Shown piece by piece: positions 1-8,825 of a stretch of DNA of 64,000 bases; position 1 is the stretch's first letter; each line of letters opens with the position of its first letter. Origin of the DNA: Flavihumibacter fluvii (GTDB lineage: Bacteria; Bacteroidota; Bacteroidia; Chitinophagales; Chitinophagaceae); contig NZ_CP092333.1 of the NCBI RefSeq assembly GCF_018595675.2, forward strand, positions 2,194,001 through 2,258,000, written 5' to 3'. Under the pieces are notes generated by a model that saw nothing but the letters and a program-made list of their open reading frames with translations, had not been told where the DNA came from and searched no databases. The position numbers and the translations under genes are program-made.

Positions 1-261
1 AAGCGTGCCGTACCTGCCTTAGAGGCAGCAATAGGTGCTGATCGCGTTGTTGAAGTGCCGTGGAAAACCGTTGCTGAAGATTTTTCCTTTTACGGTACAA
101 CCACCCCATCCTTCTTTTTCTTTTTAGGCGGAATGCCCAAAGGAACTGACCCGGATAAAGCGCCGGCCCACCACACAGCAGAATTTTCTATAGACGAAAG
201 TGGATTTGAAGCGGGTGTAAAAGCCTTCGTTCAACTCGTCTTTGATTTTAATAAAAAATAG
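1..261 (+). CDS. M20-family amidohydrolase, C-terminal fragment
   Basis: The reading frame is open from the first base of the window and stops at TAG 259-261, so only the last 86 residues of a larger protein are present. The fragment carries the end of an M20 zinc aminoacylase/carboxypeptidase fold: an AEDFSFYG stretch (the family's conserved E-D-F motif before the last metal ligand), a PSFFFFLGG strand, then APAHHTAEFSIDE with the paired histidines that close the active site. M20 proteins of this type hydrolyse N-acyl amino acids or N-acyl conjugates. The frame clearly continues upstream of a GTG at 55, so that GTG is not the start. The substrate cannot be judged from this part. Confidence 0.85.
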   Translation, partial: KRAVPALEAAIGADRVVEVPWKTVAEDFSFYGTTTPSFFFFLGGMPKGTDPDKAPAHHTAEFSIDESGFEAGVKAFVQLVFDFNKK

Positions 262-267
262 TGCTGT

Positions 268-1896
268 TTAAAATGCTTTTTTCTTTCCGGGCTCTGGTAA
301 TTTAATGCCATCCACAAAACTCTTATCGGCAATCATTTTCTCAACATCTTCTGTTTTCCGGGGGGCCAGGTGGCTCAATAACTCGAATTTTTCTTTACCG
401 ATCAGCACATCATCTTCTATTCGCACGGCAATCCCCCACCATTTTTTATCGCAGTTGCTGCCTTCAGGAATATAGATACCGGGCTCTACCGTGATCACTT
501 CGTTTTCCTTTACGTTAAGGTAATCGCCTTTATCATGTACATCCAGGCCAATATAATGCGAGCAACCATGGGGATAGTATTTGCGGAATTCTTCGGGCTT
601 GCTGATGAGGCCCAGTCGCAACAATCCACGTGTCACTACAGCAGCCGCAGTATCTTCTATTGCGCGAAAACTGGTACCTTCTTTAGAAATGGCAAATACG
701 GCTTCTTGGGCTTCATACACGATATCATACACCAGCTTCTGTTCTTTTGTGAATTTACCATTTGAAGGGAAGGTGCGGGTAACATCAGCAGAATAACCGT
801 GGTACTGTGCACCTACATCCATCAGCACCATTTGCTTACCGACCTGCGTTACTGAATTATCGATATAGTGCAGTACACAACCGTTATTACCGGCGCCTAC
901 AATGGAAGGATAACCCACATCTTCCGCACCCAGTTTCTTATGGATATATTCCTGGATGCCCTGCAATTCAAGTTCAGACATATCGGGCTTTACGGCTTTC
1001 ATGGCTTCATTATGCGCGAGGCAGGAAATATCCACCGCCTTGCGGATGAGGTCCAGCTCTTCCGGTGTTTTGATCTGGCGAAGGGAAGCCGTGAGTTCAT
1101 TGAACAACCCGATATCGTATTTAGTGTTTTTTATTTTTTCAACAACAACAGCAACATCCGCAGAATCTTTTGCAGCCAGTAATTCAGCGAATATGGGATC
1201 CTGTTTAAACTTCGGATTCTTTTCTGCCAGTCCGCCGAAATAATTTTTCATCCGGGTGAAATTGGCCTGGTTTCTTAGCCTTGGGTTTCTGACCAGCATG
1301 GCCAGGGTGCCATTCACTTCTTCATCGAAATAGGAAGGAATGGCCGCCTTGGTGCGAAAATTTTCCACCAGGTTGTATACATCCGCATCTTCACGCAGGT
1401 TATCGTAGAGGTCTTTTACCTGCTCAAAAATAATCTTGTCAAATTTTGACAGGTCAACCGGGAACTTTGCAAAGTCCTCCCCATTGAAAGCAGGCCTGAT
1501 GCCCAGCTTTTCCTGAACGCCCGTGGTACCCAGCCGCTTGCCGGTCCACCGTTCATTGGCGGAATCCCTTTTCTGTACAAAGAACAATTCTGTATAAGGT
1601 TGAGTGGAACCGGCGGTTTGTGGTTCTTTAAAGACCAGCAAAACTGCTTCAGGCTCCATATAACCCGTAAAATAATAGAGATCCGGATTGGGGTGGTATT
1701 TGTATTCCACATCATTGGCAAAATTGCGTACCGGTGCTGAGAAAAAGAGTGCAACAGAATTTGCAGGCATTAACTGGCGCAGGGCGTCGCGACGGCCTTT
1801 ATGGAATGCGGGTGTCAAATAATCTTTGGGTTGCGGAAGCTGGGCATAACTTTGGAGCGCACAACTGACTAACAGGAACAGGATGATTTTCTTCAT
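268..1896 (-). CDS. Exported M24 Xaa-Pro aminopeptidase (aminopeptidase P)
   Basis: This 542-residue metallopeptidase is expected to remove N-terminal residues that precede proline. A signal peptide (about 1-19, ending SYAQ) places it in the periplasm or outer membrane. Residues about 25-180 form the aminopeptidase P N-terminal domain, with a YYFTGY stretch near residue 74. The pita-bread catalytic domain follows. The dimetal ligands are visible: Asp360 and Asp371 (LMDVGAQ, SADVTRTF), His447 in GCSHYIG, Glu471 in VEPGIY and Glu494 in VRIEDDV. Length and order fit the family. It is convergent with the M20 gene and lies 3 bases downstream of cmk on the same strand, so the two could share a transcript. 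Confidence 0.93.
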   Translation of the reverse strand: MKKIILFLLVSCALQSYAQLPQPKDYLTPAFHKGRRDALRQLMPANSVALFFSAPVRNFANDVEYKYHPNPDLYYFTGYMEPEAVLLVFKEPQTAGSTQPYTELFFVQKRDSANERWTGKRLGTTGVQEKLGIRPAFNGEDFAKFPVDLSKFDKIIFEQVKDLYDNLREDADVYNLVENFRTKAAIPSYFDEEVNGTLAMLVRNPRLRNQANFTRMKNYFGGLAEKNPKFKQDPIFAELLAAKDSADVAVVVEKIKNTKYDIGLFNELTASLRQIKTPEELDLIRKAVDISCLAHNEAMKAVKPDMSELELQGIQEYIHKKLGAEDVGYPSIVGAGNNGCVLHYIDNSVTQVGKQMVLMDVGAQYHGYSADVTRTFPSNGKFTKEQKLVYDIVYEAQEAVFAISKEGTSFRAIEDTAAAVVTRGLLRLGLISKPEEFRKYYPHGCSHYIGLDVHDKGDYLNVKENEVITVEPGIYIPEGSNCDKKWWGIAVRIEDDVLIGKEKFELLSHLAPRKTEDVEKMIADKSFVDGIKLPEPGKKKAF

Positions 1897-1899
1897 ACG

Positions 1900-2580
1900 T
1901 TAAATTAATTCTTTTACCCATTTGGCAGCGATCTTTAATTGCTCTTCCATGGTAATATTTGAGTTGTCCAGGACCAATGCGTCTTCTGCCTGGCGAAGCG
2001 GACTCACTTCACGGTGACTGTCTATATAATCGCGCATTTCGAGGTTGCTCTTCACTTCCTCGATGGTAATATTCGGATTCTTGTCAAACAATTCCTTGAA
2101 GCGGCGTTCTACCCGGACCGCATTATCTGCAGTCATGAATATTTTCAATTCGGCTTTTGGAAAAACGACAGTACCAATATCCCGGCCATCCATCACGATG
2201 CCTTTTTTCCTGCCCATCTCCTGTTGCTGCTTTACGGCGAACCTGCGCACTTCCCGGATGGCGGCCACATCGCTTACTTTTTCTGCGATAACGAGGTCCC
2301 GTATCACATATTCCACGTTTTCATCATTCAGGTATATTTCCGTTTGCCCCGAATGCTCGTTGGGCCTGAATTCCAGCTGGATATTCTTCAGCGCTTCTTT
2401 CACCTGGCTGTCGTCGGTCCAGTCGATATGGTTCCTTAAAAAATACAAGGTGATCGCGCGGTACATGGCACCGCTGTCGATATATACATAATTCAGTTGC
2501 CTGGCCAGTTGTTTGGCCAGGGTGCTTTTTCCGCAGCTACTCCAGCCGTCGATGGTAATGATGATTTTCTTGGAGGGCAT
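1900..2580 (-). CDS. cmk: Cytidylate kinase
   Basis: This 226-residue cytoplasmic kinase phosphorylates CMP/dCMP with ATP in pyrimidine nucleotide salvage and synthesis. The N-terminus has the P-loop GWSSCGKST (about residues 9-17) followed by IDSGAMYRAIT, the typical CMP-kinase signature. MDGRDIGTVVFP and REVSPLRQAEDA are further conserved family blocks. I place the start at the ATG at 2578-2580. The frame stays open another 29 codons upstream, but that extension reads through an AGTGAGCAG-type intergenic repeat (translated as LLTAHCFLLTPP) and has no family similarity. The P-loop begins at the normal distance from the chosen start. Confidence 0.96.
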   Translation of the reverse strand: MPSKKIIITIDGWSSCGKSTLAKQLARQLNYVYIDSGAMYRAITLYFLRNHIDWTDDSQVKEALKNIQLEFRPNEHSGQTEIYLNDENVEYVIRDLVIAEKVSDVAAIREVRRFAVKQQQEMGRKKGIVMDGRDIGTVVFPKAELKIFMTADNAVRVERRFKELFDKNPNITIEEVKSNLEMRDYIDSHREVSPLRQAEDALVLDNSNITMEEQLKIAAKWVKELI

Positions 2581-2594
2581 GGGGCAAAGATAGG

Positions 2595-2630
2595 GAGGAG
2601 TGAGCAGGAAGCAGTGAGCAGTAAGCAGTG
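2595..2630 (+). repeat. AGTGAGCAG-type intergenic repeat, copy A
   Basis: GGAGTGAGCAGGAAGCAGTG continues into AGCAGTAAGCAGTGG just upstream of the cmk start. The same core recurs near clpC at 4681-4706 (same orientation) and 4769-4797 (inverted). It is built from repeated AGCAGTGAGCAG/AAGCAGTGAG units. It is non-coding, although it keeps the cmk frame open. Confidence 0.75.
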
Positions 2631-2690
2631 GAATACGCGTTATTTTTTTCGCTTTTTCTTTTGCCATTCAGGCCGTGTAATGGATATAGT

Positions 2691-4628
2691 TCAAATCTTA
2701 TCAGGGAAGTTCATTCGTTGTACCAATTCTTCAAAGCGGGGATCAGCGCGAAGGCCATCAAATTTCGGGTCAACCTTCAGGCTGCATAAGGAGATGTCAT
2801 GTTGCTGGAAACTTTTCTCCAGCAGACCAAAAGCCTTTTCTTTATCTCCGAGGGCCACATACACCAAGGCCATGCCACGATAATCAGTTTTGACGATGGC
2901 TTCATCCCCTTCAAACTGCACTACCAATTTTCGCGCTTCTTCCATACGCCCTGATGTTGCATAAATGAGCGCAAGTCCAATCGCGGTTTTAAAATGATTG
3001 CCCGTTAATTCCCCCCAGTGTTTATTCTCTTCGATAGCCTTATCATACATTCCTTTTGCAAGATATGCCAGGGAAAGCGTTCGGTAACTTGCCGCAAAAA
3101 GGGGATCGGCTTCAATCGTTTTATTTGCCTGGTAAATAGCTTTGTCATATTGCCGGTTATAATAAAAAACAAATGCCTTGTCTTTAATTATTCCAAGTGA
3201 AACCGGATCCAGTTCAGCGGCTAATGATATTTCCCTGAGGGACTCTTCAAACCTTCCGGTATACATTAACCATTCGGAATACCAATGGTGCCCGGTTGCA
3301 TAATTAGGATTGAGGTCAAAACCAAGTTTATACTCTTTTCCGGCCCCGATCCAATCCCACTCATACAAGGATAGCATCATAGCCAGGGAAATATGGGCTT
3401 CCCCTAGTGTCGCATCAATTTCCAAAGCTTTGTTCAGCGCCGCTTTTGCCAAAGGGAAAGTATTCTTTCTGGAGTACCCCCCATATTCGCAGAGAATATT
3501 ATAAGAATCAGCAATGCCCACCCAGGCAATGGCATAATTCGGATCTAATGCAATGGCTTCTTTATAGTATTTGATGGAAGTTTCCAACCCGGCAACATTT
3601 CTTTTATTCCAGAAATACCGTCCCTTTAAATAAAGTTGATATGCCTGGGTGTTCTCAGTGTAGGATTTTGTCATCTGTTCGCGGTCAAACTCCTGGAGTG
3701 TTACTTTCAATTTCTCGGTAATGGCAATGGCGATCTCATCCTGGATGGCGAAAATATCATCCATATCGCGGTCATATTTTTCACTCCATAAATGAAATCC
3801 ATCTTCTATATTGATCAATTGCGCGGTTATCCGTAGCCGGTTTCCCTGTCTCCTTACACTTCCTTCCAGCACTTTAGTAACGCCCAGCCTTTCTCCTAAT
3901 TCATGTAGATCAAAGTTTTTGCCCTTGTACTGAAATGAGGCTGTACGCCCTGCAACTTTCAGGTCTTTGAGGTGTGTCAGTGAATTCAGGATTTCCTCTG
4001 CCATTCCATCACTGAAATATTCCTGGTCGGGGTCATTGCTCATGTTGATGAATGGAAGCACCGCAATACTTTTTACAGGGATCTTTTTTAATTTCTGAAC
4101 GAAGGGTTTCACGCCGGGGATTGCCGTGGAAAAGGCGGTAACTACTTCATAAATGCGAACGGGGTCCTTTACATTTTTCAGCGTTTCTTCCCCTACAAAC
4201 TTTGCCTGGAAATCTTTTTTATTGGAAATATTCTGGTAAACGGCGTCAGAAATAAAAATACTACCCGGATGTGCAATAGCCTGGATACGGGAAGCTATAT
4301 TCACCCCGTCACCAAACACATCGTCGTTTTCTACCACCACTTCACCCAGGTGGATGCCAATTCTCAACTGGTATTCATTTGCGGCATGGCAGGCTTCCTG
4401 GATCTTTATTGCAGCGTTTACAGCATCTGTTACGGTATTGAAACTGGCCATCACGCCATCACCCAGTTCCTTGATCCATTTACCATCATATTGGCTGATG
4501 ATAGGCTTATGTAATTCCCTGTTTTTATTCAGTAAAGCGAAGGCTTTTTCTTCATCATTCCCCATTAAAGCCGTGTACCCGACAATGTCGGTAAAGATAA
4601 TTGCTGCAAGTTTGCGGGACTGAGACAT
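2691..4628 (-). CDS. Class III adenylyl cyclase fused to TolB-like and TPR domains
   Basis: This 645-residue protein probably makes cAMP. Residues 1-165 form a class III cyclase catalytic domain. Metal aspartates Asp14 (FTDIVGY) and Asp57 (KELGDGVM) are present, as are the adenine-specifying pair Lys53 and Asp103 and the transition-state residues Asn110 and Arg114 (GDGVNIASR). Residues about 185-320 (IAVLPFINMSND, YFSDGMAEEI) resemble the TolB-like domain found in many such cyclases. The rest is TPR-like helices. No membrane segment is obvious, so it is probably cytoplasmic. The frame opens at a TTG at 4634, but the ATG two codons later is the more credible start. An AACCTTTG element three bases before that ATG could be a -7 box. 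Confidence 0.9.
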   Translation of the reverse strand: MSQSRKLAAIIFTDIVGYTALMGNDEEKAFALLNKNRELHKPIISQYDGKWIKELGDGVMASFNTVTDAVNAAIKIQEACHAANEYQLRIGIHLGEVVVENDDVFGDGVNIASRIQAIAHPGSIFISDAVYQNISNKKDFQAKFVGEETLKNVKDPVRIYEVVTAFSTAIPGVKPFVQKLKKIPVKSIAVLPFINMSNDPDQEYFSDGMAEEILNSLTHLKDLKVAGRTASFQYKGKNFDLHELGERLGVTKVLEGSVRRQGNRLRITAQLINIEDGFHLWSEKYDRDMDDIFAIQDEIAIAITEKLKVTLQEFDREQMTKSYTENTQAYQLYLKGRYFWNKRNVAGLETSIKYYKEAIALDPNYAIAWVGIADSYNILCEYGGYSRKNTFPLAKAALNKALEIDATLGEAHISLAMMLSLYEWDWIGAGKEYKLGFDLNPNYATGHHWYSEWLMYTGRFEESLREISLAAELDPVSLGIIKDKAFVFYYNRQYDKAIYQANKTIEADPLFAASYRTLSLAYLAKGMYDKAIEENKHWGELTGNHFKTAIGLALIYATSGRMEEARKLVVQFEGDEAIVKTDYRGMALVYVALGDKEKAFGLLEKSFQQHDISLCSLKVDPKFDGLRADPRFEELVQRMNFPDKI

Positions 4629-4680
4629 GAACAAAGGTTAGTTGCTTGCTGCTGCTGTTGAAGGTATGAAATTATGGTGA

Positions 4681-4706
4681 GGAGTGAGCAGGTAGCAGTG
4701 AGCAGG
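4681..4706 (+). repeat. AGTGAGCAG-type intergenic repeat, copy B
   Basis: GGAGTGAGCAGGTAGCAGTG followed by AGCAG differs from copy A (2595-2630) by one base over the shared core. With the inverted copy C (4769-4797) it brackets the clpC terminator symmetrically, so the whole 4681-4797 interval could fold as one long hairpin. Confidence 0.75.
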
Positions 4707-4713
4707 GAACGAA

Positions 4714-4739
4714 AAGAGGCATCCAATTGGATGCCTCTT
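4714..4739 (-). terminator. Intrinsic terminator downstream of clpC
   Basis: A perfect 26-base palindrome reads AAGAGGCATCC, then AATT in the middle, then GGATGCCTCTT. On the minus strand it is followed by TTTTCG. It lies about 50 bases after the clpC stop codon and before the cyclase gene on the same strand, so it should separate their transcripts. Confidence 0.8.
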
Positions 4740-4768
4740 AAATGATGTTTTTTAAAGAAATTCTACAG

Positions 4769-4797
4769 CTCACTGCTTCCTGCTCACTGCTCACTCC
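4769..4797 (-). repeat. AGTGAGCAG-type intergenic repeat, copy C (inverted)
   Basis: On the minus strand this reads GGAGTGAGCAGTGAGCAGGA followed by AGCAGTGAG. It is the inverted counterpart of copies A and B. Its 5' end overlaps the clpC stop: the TGA at 4791-4793 lies inside the repeat. Confidence 0.75.
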
Positions 4798-7331
4798 TTC
4801 GCTTCACTCTTCTCTTTCTTTGGCGAAGACGATTCCTTCATGGTGAAGAAGATTTTCTGCTGCTCTTTGTCAAGTTCTGCGATGAGCACATCGCCTTGCT
4901 TGATCGTCATGTTCAGGATCTCTTCGGCCAACGGATCTTCGAGGTATTTTTGCAGGGCACGGTGTAATGGCCGCGCACCAAACTGCACATCATACCCTTT
5001 GTCAGCAATGAAGTTTTTCGCATCTTCTGTCAGCTCAAGGGTGAATCCCAGGTTATTGAGGCGCTTCGTCACGCCTTTCAGGAGGATATCAATGATCTGG
5101 AAGATATGTCCTTTGTCGAGTGAATTGAATACCACCACATCATCGATCCTGTTCAGGAATTCAGGTGAGAACGTGCGTTTCAGGGCTTTCTCGATAACTG
5201 CCTTGTTGTTTTCATCTGAACCGGCGGTACGCGCTGCAGTGGCGAAGCCAACACCATCACCAAAGTCCTTCAACTGGCGTACGCCGATATTAGAGGTCAT
5301 GATGATCAGGCTGTTTTTGAAATCCACTTTGCGACCCAGGCCATCCGTTAATTGTCCATCATCCAGCACCTGCAACAAAATATTGTAGATATCCGGATGG
5401 GCTTTTTCGATTTCATCCAGCAAAATAACAGAATACGGTTTACGACGTACTTTCTCGGTCAGCTGGCCGCCTTCTTCATATCCCACGTAACCCGGAGGCG
5501 CGCCGATCAATCGGCTGATGGTGAATTTTTCCATGTATTCACTCATATCGATACGGATCAGCGTATCCTCACTATCGAACATATATTTAGCCAGTGAGCG
5601 GGCCAGTTCGGTTTTACCCACACCGGTTGGACCCAGGAAGATAAAACTACCAACGGGTTTCCGGGGATCTTTCAGACCAACGCGATTCCGCTGGATGGCT
5701 TTCACCACTTTGCTGATCGCCTGGTCCTGGCCAATCACCATTCCGGCCATATCTTCCGCCATTTTCTTCAGCTTATCGCTTTCCGCCTGCACCATGCGTT
5801 TAACAGGGATGCCAGTCATCATGCTCACTACTTCCGCGATATCCTCTTCTGAGATGGGATAACGTTTGTTTTTACTTTCTTCTTCCCAGTTGTTCTTCGC
5901 TTTTTCCAGTTCTTCCTGCAGCCTTTTTTCGGTATCGCGCAGGGAAGCAGCTTCTTCGAACTTCTGGCTTTTCACCACCCGGTTCTTTTCATTCTTCACG
6001 TCTTCAATCTTCCTTTCGAGTTCCAGTATCTCTTCGGGGACATTAATATTTTTCAGGTGAACGCGGGCGCCCACTTCATCCAAAACATCAATGGCTTTGT
6101 CTGGCAACAGGCGGTCGGTCATATACCGATCACTTAGTTTAACACAGGCGTCGATGGCATCATCAGAATAGTTGACGTTGTGGTATTCTTCGTATTTCGA
6201 TTTGATATTGTTCAGGATGAGGATGGTCTCTTCCACGCTTGGCGGATCCACCATTACCTTCTGGAAACGGCGGTCGAGGGCGCCATCCTTTTCAATATAC
6301 ATACGGTATTCATCCAGGGTGGATGCACCGATGCATTGCAACTCGCCTCTTGCGAGGGCTGGTTTAAAAATATTGGAAGCATCCAGGGAACCACTGGCTC
6401 CACCGGCACCAACAATGGTATGGATCTCATCGATGAACAGGATGACGTCACGGTTCTTTTCGAGTTCGTTCATGATCGCTTTCATGCGCTCTTCGAACTG
6501 GCCGCGATATTTTGTACCGGCCACCAGGGCAGCCAGGTCAAGGGAGATCACGCGCTTGTCGAACAATACGCGCGACACCTTCCGCTGCACAATGCGCAGG
6601 GCCAGGCCTTCTACAATGGCGGTCTTACCAACACCTGGTTCACCGATCAGGATCGGGTTATTCTTTTTCCGGCGCGATAATATCTGGGATACCCTTTCGA
6701 TCTCATCTTCACGGCCTACAATTGGATCCAGTGATCCGGTCTCGGCCATGCGGGTGATGTCCCGACCGAAATTATCCAGGACGGGTGTTTTACTTTTTGT
6801 ATTTCCGGGCTGTTTCGCTTTTTGCTGGCTGTATTTCTTTTCCTCATCAAAATCATCTTCATTCTCTTCAGGATACTCAGCACGAACGTCGTTGCTTTTC
6901 ACTACACCCAGTTCATTGCGGAACAGGTCGTAATCCACATCAAACTGATTGAGGATCTGGGTGGCGATGTTTTCTTTGTTTTTCAAGATGGATAGCATTA
7001 AGTGTTCTGTTTCAACTGTCGGGCTTTTTAAGGCCTTAGCTTCGAGAACGGTTACACGAATTACTTTTTCGGCTTGTTTGGTCAGGGGCAGACTATTGAT
7101 ATTGGCAATATTCTTTCCTGTTTTATCCTTAACGGCGAGCTCTACTTCCTTTCGGAGTTCGTAGAGGTCAACATTAAAACTCTTAAGTATACGGACAGCG
7201 GTATTGTCACCTTCTCTTATCAGCCCCAGCAACAGGTGCTCGGTACCAATAAAATCATTCCCCAATCGCAACGCTTCCTCCCTGCTGAACGAGATGATCT
7301 CTTTAACCTGGGCTGAAAAATTGTTGTCCAT
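4791..7331 (-). CDS. clpC: ATP-dependent Clp protease ATP-binding subunit ClpC
   Basis: This 846-residue AAA+ unfoldase feeds substrates to ClpP in cytoplasmic protein quality control. Order: Clp N-domain repeats (about 1-150), first AAA+ module with Walker A GEPGVGKT and Walker B ILFIDEIH, a UVR-type coiled segment ([13 protein letters not shown]) near the middle, and a second AAA+ module with GPTGVGKT and [17 protein letters not shown] tripeptide in the second module matches the ClpP-docking loop. The start is the ATG at 7329-7331 ([12 protein letters not shown]), where family similarity begins; the 26 upstream codons that stay open look non-coding. The last codons run into an intergenic repeat that provides the TGA stop. 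Confidence 0.96.
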   Translation of the reverse strand: MDNNFSAQVKEIISFSREEALRLGNDFIGTEHLLLGLIREGDNTAVRILKSFNVDLYELRKEVELAVKDKTGKNIANINSLPLTKQAEKVIRVTVLEAKALKSPTVETEHLMLSILKNKENIATQILNQFDVDYDLFRNELGVVKSNDVRAEYPEENEDDFDEEKKYSQQKAKQPGNTKSKTPVLDNFGRDITRMAETGSLDPIVGREDEIERVSQILSRRKKNNPILIGEPGVGKTAIVEGLALRIVQRKVSRVLFDKRVISLDLAALVAGTKYRGQFEERMKAIMNELEKNRDVILFIDEIHTIVGAGGASGSLDASNIFKPALARGELQCIGASTLDEYRMYIEKDGALDRRFQKVMVDPPSVEETILILNNIKSKYEEYHNVNYSDDAIDACVKLSDRYMTDRLLPDKAIDVLDEVGARVHLKNINVPEEILELERKIEDVKNEKNRVVKSQKFEEAASLRDTEKRLQEELEKAKNNWEEESKNKRYPISEEDIAEVVSMMTGIPVKRMVQAESDKLKKMAEDMAGMVIGQDQAISKVVKAIQRNRVGLKDPRKPVGSFIFLGPTGVGKTELARSLAKYMFDSEDTLIRIDMSEYMEKFTISRLIGAPPGYVGYEEGGQLTEKVRRKPYSVILLDEIEKAHPDIYNILLQVLDDGQLTDGLGRKVDFKNSLIIMTSNIGVRQLKDFGDGVGFATAARTAGSDENNKAVIEKALKRTFSPEFLNRIDDVVVFNSLDKGHIFQIIDILLKGVTKRLNNLGFTLELTEDAKNFIADKGYDVQFGARPLHRALQKYLEDPLAEEILNMTIKQGDVLIAELDKEQQKIFFTMKESSSPKKEKSEAKE

Positions 7332-7483
7332 TTTACAAGTTGTTGTGTGTGATACAATAATAACGAATATTTTTGAGTTTAGGTTTGCTTCGCAAACCCA
7401 GTTTAACACTTGCCCAATGGCAGACTGATAGTGAATAACCTGTACTCAAAGAACGAAAAAACTGATGCTTAATTATATTACCT

Positions 7484-7876
7484 ATGCAGGTCAAAATTGA
7501 TACCAAGGAAAGATTTCATGTCATAACCATCCTGGATACCAAATTAACTGCTAATATGACAGCAGATATTGAAAATAGTTTAGGGATATACCTGCAAAAT
7601 GGCGTTAAAAGCCTCATACTTAACCTGGAGAAGGTGGAAGAAATGGATCTGGAAGTTGCAGAGCGAATTGTTAAACTGCAACAATCCTTCTACGAGCGCA
7701 ATGCTTCATTCGTGATTTGTGCGATCCAACCAAAGGTGGAATCATTCCTGGATGAGCAGCAATTGCTCGAGATCATGAGTGCAACCCCAACTGAATCTGA
7801 GGCCTGGGATATTGTGCAGATGGAAGAGATTGAACGGGAATTACTCGATGATGATGAACCAAGTTTTAAAGAATAA
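7484..7876 (+). CDS. STAS-domain protein without the usual phospho-acceptor serine
   Basis: The 130-residue protein has a STAS (SpoIIAA-like anti-anti-sigma) fold: an N-terminal strand (HVITILDTKLTA), LILNLEKVEEMD, and a final EAWDIV helix. In classical SpoIIAA/RsbV the loop after the second strand is D-S-S-G with the serine phosphorylated by an anti-sigma kinase. Here it is M-D-L-E-V-A, so that serine is absent. The acidic tail (ELLDDDEPSFKE) is unusual. No anti-sigma kinase or sigma factor is adjacent. It ends 2 bases before rnz, so the two are probably co-transcribed. A scaffolding or phosphorylation-independent role is plausible, but the partner is unknown. Confidence 0.75.
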   Translation: MQVKIDTKERFHVITILDTKLTANMTADIENSLGIYLQNGVKSLILNLEKVEEMDLEVAERIVKLQQSFYERNASFVICAIQPKVESFLDEQQLLEIMSATPTESEAWDIVQMEEIERELLDDDEPSFKE

Positions 7877-7878
7877 GC

Positions 7879-8781
7879 ATGCTGGCTGTAACCATATTAG
7901 GGAATAACTCTGCCTTACCGGCATTTGACAGGCATCCTACCGCGCAGATCATTACGCTGGATGAGTTCCTGTTTTTAGTGGATTGCGGGGAGGGTACCCA
8001 GATGCAAATGGCCAAATACAAGATAAGAAGGAGCCGTATCCAGCATATTTTCATTTCGCATTTGCATGGTGACCACTATTTCGGCCTGATCGGGTTATTG
8101 ACCAGTATGGGTCTCCTTGGCCGTGAACTCGACCTGCACCTCTTCGCCCCTGCAGCCCTTAAGGAAATAATTGACCTGCAATTGAAGGTGGCCGATACCG
8201 TGTTACCCTATACGCTGCATTTCCATCCATTGGAAGGCGACCGCCTCCTGGTGAAGAACGATAAGTTTTCTGTTCGCTCCTTTCCGGTGAGCCACCGGAT
8301 CCCCTGCTGGGGCTTCCGGTTCGAGCAGGTGAAAGCTCCCCGGAAGATCAATCCCGAACTGGCGAGGCTGAACGAAATACCCGCCGCATTTTTGGATCGG
8401 TTGAAATGGGGCGAGGACTATACCACGAAGGATGGCCGGGTGATTCCCAACGCGGCTGTAACTGAAGCAGCGGCCCCGCCCAAGTCATATGCTTATTCGG
8501 CAGACACCACCTATGATGAATCCATCATCAGCCAGGTACAAGGCGTTGACCTGTTATACCACGAAGCGACCTACCTGAAAGACCTGGAAGACCGCGCATT
8601 GAAACGCTTCCATTGCACGACGCACCAGGCAGCCCGGATTGCTGAAAAAGCTGGCGTGGCCCGGCTGATCATTGGCCATTTTAGTTCCAAATACGAAAAA
8701 CTCGACCTTTTTGAGGCTGAAGTGCGCGAAGTCTTCCCCAACAGCGCCCTCGCCCAGGAAGGCGTGAGCTACCGGATCTAA
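7879..8781 (+). CDS. rnz: Ribonuclease Z (tRNA 3'-processing endonuclease)
   Basis: The 300-residue metallo-beta-lactamase-fold enzyme should cleave pre-tRNA 3' trailers. The zinc motif SHLHGDHYFGL is at about residues 58-68. Downstream ligands include the YSADTTYD aspartate, the HEATY histidine and the HFSSKYE histidine near the C-terminus. The N-terminal VTILGNNSALPA strand is typical for RNase Z. The gene starts 2 bases after the STAS stop codon. The tRNA-Asp in this window has no encoded CCA, which fits a host that uses RNase Z to make 3' ends. Confidence 0.94.
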   Translation: MLAVTILGNNSALPAFDRHPTAQIITLDEFLFLVDCGEGTQMQMAKYKIRRSRIQHIFISHLHGDHYFGLIGLLTSMGLLGRELDLHLFAPAALKEIIDLQLKVADTVLPYTLHFHPLEGDRLLVKNDKFSVRSFPVSHRIPCWGFRFEQVKAPRKINPELARLNEIPAAFLDRLKWGEDYTTKDGRVIPNAAVTEAAAPPKSYAYSADTTYDESIISQVQGVDLLYHEATYLKDLEDRALKRFHCTTHQAARIAEKAGVARLIIGHFSSKYEKLDLFEAEVREVFPNSALAQEGVSYRI

Positions 8782-8825
8782 GTTTACGCCCGCCAGTAAG
8801 AAATTTCCACATAATGAATGGTCGA

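Noticed and set aside
2581-2667. N-terminal extension of cytidylate kinase
   Set aside because: The 29 extra codons read through an AGTGAGCAG-type repeat, and the conserved kinase P-loop is at the normal distance from the ATG at 2580.
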